Assembly (NCBI GenBank): GCA_963749875.1
Contig: CAVVOX010000006.1
Coordinates: 1-64,000 of the forward strand
Origin: JAHQVI01 sp963749875
Lineage (GTDB): Bacteria; Pseudomonadota; Alphaproteobacteria; Rhizobiales; Rhodomicrobiaceae
DNA: 64,000 nucleotides
Direction: 5' to 3'
A program made the position numbers and the translations under genes. Shown here in pieces: positions 27,031 to 34,102 of this stretch. The notes beneath the pieces were generated by a model. The model saw nothing but the letters and a program-made list of their open reading frames with translations, was not told where the DNA came from and did no database searches. How positions within the stretch are numbered: position 1 is the stretch's first letter; each line of letters starts with the position of its first letter.

Positions 27031-27330
27031 TCATGGAAGAAGCCACAACGGTAACCTGAGAACGGTTGCCCAAGGGATCGCAAATAACCAACACAGCAAC
27101 ATTTCGACCACCCCGGAGGGCGTGTTCCCCGATACGGTAACCCGCAGCCCTTCGTCTCGCATAGCGCTGGGAGCAACAGTTGCGCTACACCAATTATGGC
27201 CGCCGCAGTGCGGTGGAGCAGCAATCGTAAAAGTGCCCCAGTGCATGGAGGGAGATTGGGCGTTGGCTTGATCGGCTATACAAAGTGAAACTATTGCAAA
27301 CATTAGAACAAAGAGCACTTTATACATCAT
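27031..27330 (-). CDS. Small exported hypothetical protein, likely frameshifted at its C-terminus
   Basis: A clear signal peptide (MMYKVLFVLMFAIVSLCIADQANA) follows a GAGGAG ribosome site five bases before the ATG. The mature part reads QSPSMHWGTFTIAAPPHCGGHNWCSATVAPSAMRDEGLRVTVSGNTPS. In the +2 frame after about 27115 the text GRNVAVLVICDPLGNRSQVTVVAS looks more protein-like than the present C-terminus, so a single-base indel probably changed the end. Two Cys in PHCGGHNWC could form a disulfide in the periplasm. No family is recognised. Confidence 0.5.
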   Translation of the reverse strand: MMYKVLFVLMFAIVSLCIADQANAQSPSMHWGTFTIAAPPHCGGHNWCSATVAPSAMRDEGLRVTVSGNTPSGVVEMLLCWLFAIPWATVLRLPLWLLP

Positions 27331-27436
27331 TGCACTCCTCGATACCAGAAACACTGCGCCAAATGGCTATGCTTTAACAAGTCCCCGTCCGAGTTTATAC
27401 CACGGGGACAAAGTGAATTCTTTCGAAAAATTCAGC

Positions 27437-27586
27437 CTAGAGAGAAAGGGCCATAACAGAGCGAGACGGTAAATAAGCGATACTCTCATTCTGGGACGTT
27501 CCATAATTTTTAGCAAGCATTTCAAACGAATTACCATTCGGGTATTTCGTTGATCCACGCTCGGAGACGGGAATGAGCTTCACCAT
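27437..27586 (-). CDS. Short hypothetical ORF
   Basis: This is a 49-residue frame, MVKLIPVSERGSTKYPNGNSFEMLAK..., preceded by AGGATAGGGAAA, a fair ribosome site. It lies just beside IS1595 debris and may be a gene fragment. No family is recognised and coding is uncertain. Confidence 0.22.
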   Translation of the reverse strand: MVKLIPVSERGSTKYPNGNSFEMLAKNYGTSQNESIAYLPSRSVMALSL

Positions 27587-27599
27587 TTTCCCTATCCTC

Positions 27600-27745
27600 G
27601 GCAAATCTCTTATGGCAACAGAAGACGACCGCCAGCGGAAAGAGGTGCTCGCGTTCACGCCAGCCCGCACCGCAGCGGGGCGGACGTCTGCGAGCGCCCA
27701 GGGCTTCGGCAAATTCAGCCAGCCCTCCCGCTTTCGAAGCCGGGC
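27600..27745 (-). pseudogene. Degenerate IS1595 transposase fragment
   Basis: The sequence is recognisably similar to 28495-28640 inside the nearby IS1595 transposase. The minus-strand frame reads VRPAAVRAGVNASTSFRWRSSS against VRAAAVRTGIDKSTSFRWRHRF there. It keeps only about 145 bases with many substitutions, so it is an older, independent relic of the same IS family. Confidence 0.75.
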
Positions 27746-27857
27746 CTACATTTCAAACTTGGAATTGGGCCAGCGGAACCCGACGATCATCACGCTCTGG
27801 CACGCGGCGCAGGCGCCCTGGGTGGAAGTGCACTTGCTGCTGAAAGATAGGATTTAA
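27745..27857 (+). pseudogene. C-terminal fragment of an XRE-type HTH regulator
   Basis: The plus strand reads AYISNLELGQRNPTIITLWHAAQA followed by VEVHLLLKDRI and a stop. This is the recognition-helix end and following helices of a Cro/C1-type regulator (the phrase ISxLExGxRNPTI is characteristic). The N-terminal helices are gone, replaced by the IS1595 relic at 27600-27745. Confidence 0.7.
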
Positions 27858-27920
27858 GCTGACCGATCAAACCGATGATCTGGAGAAGTCGATAAATAGG
27901 CGCCAATAGAGGATATGGTT

Positions 27921-28971
27921 GGCTCTGTCCGCGTTGAGTATGTGTTTCATCCAATGGCGGCGGCCAAGCAGTGCTCGGGCGCAAGGGAAGCAGCGGATTT
28001 TTCCAGCATTCGCCGCCAGCCGAGATAGTTGGGTAGATATTTCGTCGCCACGCCGTTGAAGCGGTTGAGCCATTTCTTGAAGCGGCTGATATAGCTATTG
28101 ACGGTCTGGATGTGCAGCACCTTTTCATGCACGTGCTCGCCGTGGCTGGCGAGGATCAGCTCGTATTCGATCGCTTCTGCCTTGGCGAAAGCGATCAGCG
28201 CCGGATCGCCGTCCATGCACAGCAGCACGTCGTGTTCGAAACTGCTCCCTTCAAAACCGCGTTGACGGCGTCCTCCGAGCGATTGTGCAACACCGCATCC
28301 AGATGATGGCCGTAGCGGTCGCGGGCGATCAGGATCGGCGTTTGTTCGCTGGACAAGCCTGGCTTTTCAGCCTTGCCGCCGCGCTTCCTCGCCTTGCGCG
28401 GCAAGCGCCGCTCACCTTTCCGGCTCTGCAGAACGAAACATTCGTCGACCTCGACGATGCCGGTCAGCCGCTGGTCCTTAAGGTCTTTCTGCGCCTTCAA
28501 AAAACGATGCCTCCAGCGGAAGGACGTGCTCTTGTCGATCCCGGTCCGCACCGCCGCGGCGCGGACGGTCTCCGAGCCGTTGAGCGCTTCGGCGAATTTC
28601 AGCCAGCGGTCCCGCTTTCGAAGCCGGGCCAGCGGCGTGCCGGTCAGAGCGTTGAACGTCCTGGCGCAGGCCAGGCATTTGTAACGCCACAGACCCCGCG
28701 CCATACCATGGCGATGGATGCGACGCCCCTTGCAATGCGGGCATTTCAGATCGGTCTGAAACTGGCCATCGATGAGCTTTTGCGTTTCATTTCCAGCGCT
28801 CCGCTCGCGAAGAGTATCGATCAGCTTGCGGCCCTGCGCGGGCGTGAGTTCCGCGATAAGTTCCGCTAGCCGCTGTTTGAATTTTCGGTGCTCCATGATC
28901 GGTCTCCCTTAATGGGAACAGATCAGGAACTTGAGCTGCCGTCAATCCCCATACTCAGCGCGGACAGAGCC
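27921..28971 (-). mobile_element. IS1595-family insertion sequence with 8-bp target duplication
   Basis: The 1051-bp element is bounded by 22-bp inverted repeats with one mismatch (27921-27942, GGCTCTGTCCGCGTTGAGTA...; 28950-28971). The 8-bp direct repeat ATATGGTT occurs immediately outside both ends (27913-27920 and 28972-28979), the size expected for IS1595. Perfect duplication indicates a recent insertion. It lies just downstream of the nuclease-NTPase gene. Confidence 0.93.
27947..28896 (-). pseudogene. IS1595-family transposase, one frameshift
   Basis: The N-terminal part (start 28896) has a zinc ribbon (CPHCKGRRIHRHG...YKCLACARTFNALTGTPL), a helix-turn-helix (AAAVRTGIDKSTSFRWRHRFL) and the first catalytic Asp region (IVEVDECFVLQSRKG). 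Near 28230 the frame changes. The rest continues MDGDPALIAFAKAEAIEYELI and VLHIQTVNSYISRFKKWLNRFNGVATKYLPNYLGWRRML, the typical IS1595 C-terminus. One indel separates it from an intact gene. Confidence 0.88.
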
Positions 28972-29005
28972 ATATGGTTAGTATGACGACAACTCTGCAA
29001 ATACA

Positions 29006-29905
29006 CTAAGAGTGGTACTTGATATCACGGTTCGCGTCGCCTCGCCGCTCTTCAGAAATAACATTTAATAGGCGCGCATGCGCATTCAAAGCCCAATCGC
29101 GAACCATAGCCTTAGGGTGGCGCCACCAATTCTGCAGCAATGGTAGATGCGGTTCGAGTTGATCCGCGAGCGAACCGGACCATGATGTAGGGAACAACCG
29201 TTGCTCAATAATGACGAGTTCGTCCTTCCTCGTAAGGAATTTATTAACAATCTTCTCAAAATCTGGGTGCCACTGTTCGCGTCCATTCCCTAAAGATTGT
29301 GTAAAAGGTACCCACCCGAGAACATGCTGCAAGCGAGCTCGTGGGTTTGCTTTCAACCACGAGAGATAAACCTCCTCAGGCAATTCATTGAGTAGTCCGG
29401 CTTCGTCGACGGCGTTTCCCTGCGTCTGCAGAAGATGAGCCATCCTATACGACACGGTCGGATCGTCAAAATCGAAGCATCTATTGACCTGATTCCATAC
29501 CTCATTGGGATATTTGTTGACTAATAACTTTAATATGTTTTGGGCAAAATCTTCGAGAGCAAGCTGGGCATCGAAATCAGCATCTGTCCCTAGCCGTAAG
29601 ATCTGTTTTGTCAACTGCTCGGCATCGATTGCCGATACACATCCATGCCGATGAAGCAGCGTTACGGCTTCCTCAAAATGATGGCTGTTCATGCCATTGG
29701 CGCGTTTTTCGAAGAGTAATGGATGCAGGAGTATTGCCTTAAACAAGGCAACGACCTCTGGAGCAATTTGCTCTCGCCAATGCTGATACATATACAACGC
29801 TTCTAATGCTGCCCAAAGACCGTCTGCGTCAGTAGCAATTAAGGCTTCAAAAAACGGGCGGACCTCTGCCGGCTCAAGATGATCAAGACGTCTTCCAAAT
29901 GACAA
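29006..29905 (-). CDS. Split-off C-terminal part of the nuclease-NTPase protein (helical repeats)
   Basis: The 299 residues start at a TTG inside the end of the preceding frame and look like a continuation of it. Joining WKT to LDHLEPAEVRPFFEAL by removing one T near 29890 gives a smooth protein. The segment is all-helical with repeated blocks of about 35-45 residues (VVALFKAILLHPLLFEKRANG; FAQNILKLLVNKYPNEVWNQVNRC; WWRHPKAMVRDWALNAHARLLNVI), resembling HEAT/TPR-type solenoids. In STAND proteins such repeats form the sensor. Whether it is made as a separate protein or was once fused is open. It ends 35 bases from the IS1595 element. Confidence 0.6.
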   Translation of the reverse strand: MSFGRRLDHLEPAEVRPFFEALIATDADGLWAALEALYMYQHWREQIAPEVVALFKAILLHPLLFEKRANGMNSHHFEEAVTLLHRHGCVSAIDAEQLTKQILRLGTDADFDAQLALEDFAQNILKLLVNKYPNEVWNQVNRCFDFDDPTVSYRMAHLLQTQGNAVDEAGLLNELPEEVYLSWLKANPRARLQHVLGWVPFTQSLGNGREQWHPDFEKIVNKFLTRKDELVIIEQRLFPTSWSGSLADQLEPHLPLLQNWWRHPKAMVRDWALNAHARLLNVISEERRGDANRDIKYHS

Positions 29906-32894
29906 TTGCGTGGCAGATTTCAGGGGGGATAACGCCGGTCTCTACGTTTTCGACGATTATCGATAAAACCTTCGCGTCGAAGCGAAGCGCCCCTATAACA
30001 CTTACAATTCTGTCTTTGAATGCCGGTTTGTTGCGAAGGAGCGCAAAACACCGTAGTGCCGCTTCGTGTGAGACGCTGTCTGCACCGGACAGAAATCCGG
30101 AAAAGAAGCGATGTTCGATATCTCGTTCCGAGACATTCTCAACTGCTACAAGGGCATTTTTCAGCACCTCAACAGGATCTGACGATCGCTCAGCGAGGCG
30201 ACGTGCAAATGAAAATACCCCATTCAAGGTGCCGCACGTCAGATGATTGAGTGCCGCGTTGACAGATTGCTTATCGGACGCAATCAAGTCTGCCAACCTA
30301 AGGGCTTGGCGCTCCGCGTAATCGAAATCGCGGTCTTTTTCATTGTAACTTCTATCGGGATCATGAAGATCGCTACTCCACCCGCTACAATAGAGAATGG
30401 CAAGTCTAATTGGGTCGTCTGGTATTAATTCATTGTAAAACAGGCGGATTTTATCGCCATATTCTTTTGAGGCATGCCTTCGTTCAAAATAGAGCCACGC
30501 ATTTACTCCTGTGATCCCTCCTACCCAAAATCCGTTTGTAGCGGTTATCTCCAGAATAGTCCGTCGAACATCCTCAAATAGTGCAGGAAGGGAGAGTAAT
30601 CCTCGAATGTTGGAGCTAATGTAATTACGAGAAATTTCGGCCAGCGGATCGTCCGAGCACGCAATGGTACGGAGATGATCGAGAGCTTTGCCATGAAAAT
30701 CGAATACTTCACCCCAGGTGCTTGGACGCCAATCGGTTAAGGGAGGCCCACTTCCAATTTGCTCGCTTCCGCCACTGCGCGTGAAATTCGACCGACGAAG
30801 CATCCGGCCCAGTGCATCCACAGACAATTTGCGTTCGTCGTTGTCTTTAGATGCAAGCCCCTCCCTGAGGACTTCCAAGCGCATCGCCGGATCGGCTTCC
30901 GTCCCGCCAAGATATAGCTGATAAAGGTCGACGAATACGCCTGCTGCGTTGTTCCCCCAATCCTCCGTTTCGGCAGCACCGAGGCGTCGAAGAAGAGTTG
31001 CGGCCGCAACAAAGGTCTCCTTTCGGAAGGCAAGTTTTTCTAACGCCCAAACAACGTAGCGGCGCCCCTCGATAAGCGTTCGCAGCTTAGGCTTGGGCTC
31101 TCCGCCGATTAAGCGCTCTAAGGTTGCCATCGCGCGGTTCGGGTCAATGTGAACAAGGCAATCTAGGCGTCGAGCACCATCATCAGTGTTCAGAACCTCG
31201 AAGCTATTTAGCTCGGATGCAAGCACGCAGTCCGCGAATTCGACGGCCTTCTTCGACTTATCTAGCCACCGCAAGCGGCGAAGCAATCGCATTTGCATAT
31301 CCGGATCGATTTTGGCAAAAAACTCTGACAACCAATTATCCGGCATGCGCTCCAGGCATTTGGCGCCAAGTCGGGCAGCCAATGGCAACGGCTGTATTCC
31401 CAGATAGTCGCCATGCGGAACGACAATGCCCCGGTGTCTAAATGACAGCAGAGAATCGCGCATTTGCTGAGGAGAAAGCTCGGCCACGTCGGCAAGAACC
31501 GACAGTTCACCTGCAACGGCTCGTTCAATCCCAACGAAGGCAAATAAACTTGCAAATTCCAGGGCGCGGGACGCGCTTTTGTCGGGAATATTGCGGCCCC
31601 AAACGATACGATCAATCAGTTCGTCGATGTTGCCTATAACGTAAAACCCATCATTGAGGGCCTCAACGGCAAGAATTGCCATGCGAGGGAACCCCTGGGA
31701 CAATTCGCGAATGAATTGTACCGCAGTGGTGGCGAGGGAGGAGTTCCTGGCGGCGATAATTCGTTCAATGAGCTGATTGGAAGCGGGCCCTAGTTCAACA
31801 ATGAGATTGTGTCCGCTTTGTTGGGTCTGCGCCTCGACGTCAATTGTGACAATGCGCAATCGCGATCCATCGCGTCGTGCTTTGTTCAGCAAGTCCTGAT
31901 GAACTGGGGAAGGGCAATCATCGACAACGAGGATCGTCGCAGCACCGTTCTCAGCCAAATCTAGCGCAATCGCGCCAAGGCGATCTTTGACGTCCTCATA
32001 ATTTGCAAAGACAACGGCGGTAAACTCTAGACGATCTGCTCGCGTCTGATCTGGTGAAAACAGCTGAAACGCGGCGCGCGTCTTTCCGTATCCAGACGGC
32101 CCGACGATACGTACGGCTCTTTTCAATTCTGAAAGAAAGCTTGAGACTCTTTGAGCCATCTCGGCAAACGCCAAGCGCGCATCATATGAACCCGCACGCC
32201 CGGTCTCGCGGGCATCTGCGCTACCCGACAGTGAAAAGCGAGGTTCATCATCCTCAATGAATGGGATATTTGCGATCGCTTCAGACGCAGCCCATTGGTC
32301 ATACGTTTGAAAGCCGGAGAGGCCTACTGTCCGTAGAGCTCCATTCACCCAGAGCGCGATGCTTGGATGTGAATTTGCCCAATCGGCAAGCACATCGGCA
32401 TGGTAGATTTCTATGGCTGTCAGCCGATCAGGCTGCCCACCCGCGTCCCCAATACTCTGACGAATTGCATCGATGCGAGCTTGAACCATGGAGTCGCTTA
32501 GCCGGGAGCCAACAACGAGGATGTAGCTGCCCCCGCGATCTAGGAGGTCAGATATCGCTTCCGTCAATTCAGGTGGTCTTCCGGCTTTACCCGTGCTTTT
32601 CTTCCAAACTTCCTTTTTTAGTTTCGCCGCGCCTACATCTTTGACTTTGCATTGAAAAATACAGAACCGGCTGGGCAGATAGTCCGTTTCATTGGGGCTT
32701 CCGTACCAACTAACGCGACCATCGACGCCACCGTCCGGGATATCAATCTCTGACGGAACGCTTGCGGTGCGCAAAGGAATGCTTGCATCGGATAATTCTG
32801 CGGCGATAAGTCGACGCAGCAACTCAACAATCTGATATTTGTTCAGTGCGGAGATCTGATCCGCTCTCACTTCGAACAGAGAAGATCCCGCCAA
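29883..32894 (-). CDS. Predicted Mrr-like nuclease plus P-loop (STAND-like) NTPase, candidate antiviral protein
   Basis: The about 1003-residue protein has three parts. Residues 5-175: restriction-endonuclease-like fold with LLRRLIAAE, IDIPDGGVDGRV (acidic Asp) and FCIFQCKVKDV (QxK), the active-site pattern of Mrr-type nucleases. Residues about 245-430: AVRIVGPSGYGKTRAAFQLF (Walker A) and ATILVVDDCPSP (Walker B), then a winged-helix-like stretch. The remainder is a long helical solenoid continuing in the next frame. Known proteins of this order are Avs/STAND immune ATPases that cut DNA after sensing phage proteins. The start is a TTG at 32894 after AAGGA; an upstream TTG at 32954 would overlap the regulator gene. 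Codons and GC content are lower than in the core genes, suggesting transfer. The exact family is not known to me. Confidence 0.65.
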   Translation of the reverse strand: MAGSSLFEVRADQISALNKYQIVELLRRLIAAELSDASIPLRTASVPSEIDIPDGGVDGRVSWYGSPNETDYLPSRFCIFQCKVKDVGAAKLKKEVWKKSTGKAGRPPELTEAISDLLDRGGSYILVVGSRLSDSMVQARIDAIRQSIGDAGGQPDRLTAIEIYHADVLADWANSHPSIALWVNGALRTVGLSGFQTYDQWAASEAIANIPFIEDDEPRFSLSGSADARETGRAGSYDARLAFAEMAQRVSSFLSELKRAVRIVGPSGYGKTRAAFQLFSPDQTRADRLEFTAVVFANYEDVKDRLGAIALDLAENGAATILVVDDCPSPVHQDLLNKARRDGSRLRIVTIDVEAQTQQSGHNLIVELGPASNQLIERIIAARNSSLATTAVQFIRELSQGFPRMAILAVEALNDGFYVIGNIDELIDRIVWGRNIPDKSASRALEFASLFAFVGIERAVAGELSVLADVAELSPQQMRDSLLSFRHRGIVVPHGDYLGIQPLPLAARLGAKCLERMPDNWLSEFFAKIDPDMQMRLLRRLRWLDKSKKAVEFADCVLASELNSFEVLNTDDGARRLDCLVHIDPNRAMATLERLIGGEPKPKLRTLIEGRRYVVWALEKLAFRKETFVAAATLLRRLGAAETEDWGNNAAGVFVDLYQLYLGGTEADPAMRLEVLREGLASKDNDERKLSVDALGRMLRRSNFTRSGGSEQIGSGPPLTDWRPSTWGEVFDFHGKALDHLRTIACSDDPLAEISRNYISSNIRGLLSLPALFEDVRRTILEITATNGFWVGGITGVNAWLYFERRHASKEYGDKIRLFYNELIPDDPIRLAILYCSGWSSDLHDPDRSYNEKDRDFDYAERQALRLADLIASDKQSVNAALNHLTCGTLNGVFSFARRLAERSSDPVEVLKNALVAVENVSERDIEHRFFSGFLSGADSVSHEAALRCFALLRNKPAFKDRIVSVIGALRFDAKVLSIIVENVETGVIPPEICHAIVIWKTS

Positions 32895-32916
32895 CCGTTG
32901 ATTCCTTGTTCGTCTT

Positions 32917-33279
32917 TCACGGCGCGATATTCTCCGAGCATCGACTAAAACCAATGGTACCGCGTGGGCGGTCGAATTCTAAGGGCCGATCACGAAGCCA
33001 TTTGCTGAGCAATTCAAGGCGCAAAGTCCGACCCACCGCACGTGCGGCCTTCTCCAACGTAGCCAGCGTGACACTCTCATTTTCGGGATCAAGAAGGCGG
33101 TCCAGAGCCGGGCGACTAGTCTGCATACGCCGAGCGAGTTCAGATTTTGATAGCCCCTCTTCCGCTAAAGCCTTCTCAAGCTGATGGGCGAGCGCATGCT
33201 TGATTGCTGAGGCCGTGGCTTCCTCGTATATGCCCTCGTCTTGAAGCCATCCGCCGAGATTGGTATCCGATTTTGCCAT
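32917..33279 (-). CDS. XRE-family HTH regulator of the nuclease-NTPase locus
   Basis: The 120-residue protein has a Cro/C1-type helix-turn-helix (GLSKSELARRMQTSRPALDRLLDPENESVTLATLEKAARAVGRTLRLEL, about residues 42-90). An N-terminal helix is rich in Glu and Ala (EEATASAIKHALAHQLEKALAEE). The fold resembles HigA-2/NadS-type regulators. The gene ends only about 20 bases before the most likely start of the large nuclease-NTPase gene, so the two form one leftward operon, and it probably represses its own promoter to keep the toxic effector low. Alternatively it is the antitoxin half of a toxin-antitoxin-like pair. Confidence 0.75.
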   Translation of the reverse strand: MAKSDTNLGGWLQDEGIYEEATASAIKHALAHQLEKALAEEGLSKSELARRMQTSRPALDRLLDPENESVTLATLEKAARAVGRTLRLELLSKWLRDRPLEFDRPRGTIGFSRCSENIAP

Positions 33280-33335
33280 GGTTTTTTCTTTGCGCGTGTC
33301 CTGGGACGGTTTTCCGCCGGAAGCGGCGGGCTCAA

Positions 33336-33455
33336 TTATAAAATCAGGCAGATGGCGATGAAGAGCAGCACAAGTCCCAAAACGCCAAGCGGTCCTTCAG
33401 CCGCTCCCTCGAATTTGCCGATCTTTAGGAAGACCCGGTTCTTTCCGCTGAGCAT
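33336..33455 (-). CDS. Tiny single-span membrane protein (39 aa)
   Basis: The frame starts ATG at 33455 after a near-perfect AGGAGG site and ends with TAA at 33336-33338. The product begins MLSGKNRVFLKIGKFEG and ends in one hydrophobic helix (PLGVLGLVLLFIAICLIL), an N-in/C-out type mini membrane protein. It lies 57 bases upstream of the HTH regulator on the same strand, so it could be the first gene of that operon or simply a small conserved membrane peptide. No family is recognised, but the ribosome site makes translation likely. Confidence 0.6.
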   Translation of the reverse strand: MLSGKNRVFLKIGKFEGAAEGPLGVLGLVLLFIAICLIL

Positions 33456-33778
33456 TACCGCCTCCTGAGAATAACAGGCGGCTCATGCCACCACCGATGT
33501 ACCATTTCTGATGCATGGCCAGAACTGCACCAAAAATGATGCGGCGTCAATCCAAAACAAGCCTGCCGCCAGACCTGACTGTTGATGGCCTCGAGGTTGC
33601 GTCACCGTTGCTGGGTAAATTCCGAACGCGGATAATAATCTCGGCAACTGTAACCCCCTTGTAACCACGGCTTTTTCTGCCCGCTCCTTCCTCTCTCGTC
33701 TCCCGTTCGCCCATTACCCCCGGTTGCACCGGATTGCCTTCCGGTGCCCTTCTCGCAATCCGGAATTGTTCGGAGGGA
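33456..33778. other. Intergenic region beside tRNA-Thr
   Basis: No gene is recognised. A short GGTGCAGTT/CTGCACC-like inverted repeat lies near 33500-33530. Otherwise the stretch is unremarkable. It lies on the 3' side of the tRNA, where island insertions usually occur, but I find no second copy of the tRNA 3' end in the window. Confidence 0.4.
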
Positions 33779-33854
33779 TGGTGCCGCAAGAGGGATTCGA
33801 ACCCCCGACCTACGCATTACGAATGCGCCGCTCTACCGACTGAGCTATTGCGGC
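33779..33854 (-). tRNA. tRNA-Thr (anticodon CGT)
   Basis: The minus strand folds as a full cloverleaf. The acceptor stem is GCCGCAA/TTGCGGC, the D-arm region AGCTCAGTCGGTAGAGC, the anticodon stem GCGCA/TGCGT with loop TTCGTAA (anticodon CGT, reading ACG), and the T-arm GTCGGGGGTTCGAATCCC. A discriminator A and an encoded CCA follow (33779-33782). Its 3' end faces the mobile region to the left, the usual orientation for island integration at a tRNA gene. Confidence 0.95.
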
Positions 33855-34102
33855 CCTTTGTGAGCCGGCCCCCTGGTCCAAGACCCATGCGCCGGAACAA
33901 AGGTAAGCGTGAATAGCGATAGCTGCAAGCCGGCTTTATTGCAAGTCCCCGCCGCGCTGTGGGTGGATAGATGCTCTCACGCCACCCCTGCGAACAGCGC
34001 AGCCAATGCAGCGGCTCGCCCGGCAAGATCCCGGCGGATTGTCCCCCGAAAGAGACCGGCTCCCAAGCGCAAGAGATGCGTGCCGACGCATCCGGAACGC
34101 CC

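Noticed and set aside
21640..33854. A complete genomic island with attL/attR at tRNA-Thr
   Set aside because: The integrase fragment and tRNA orientation fit, but I could not find a second copy of the tRNA 3' end, so borders are not demonstrated.
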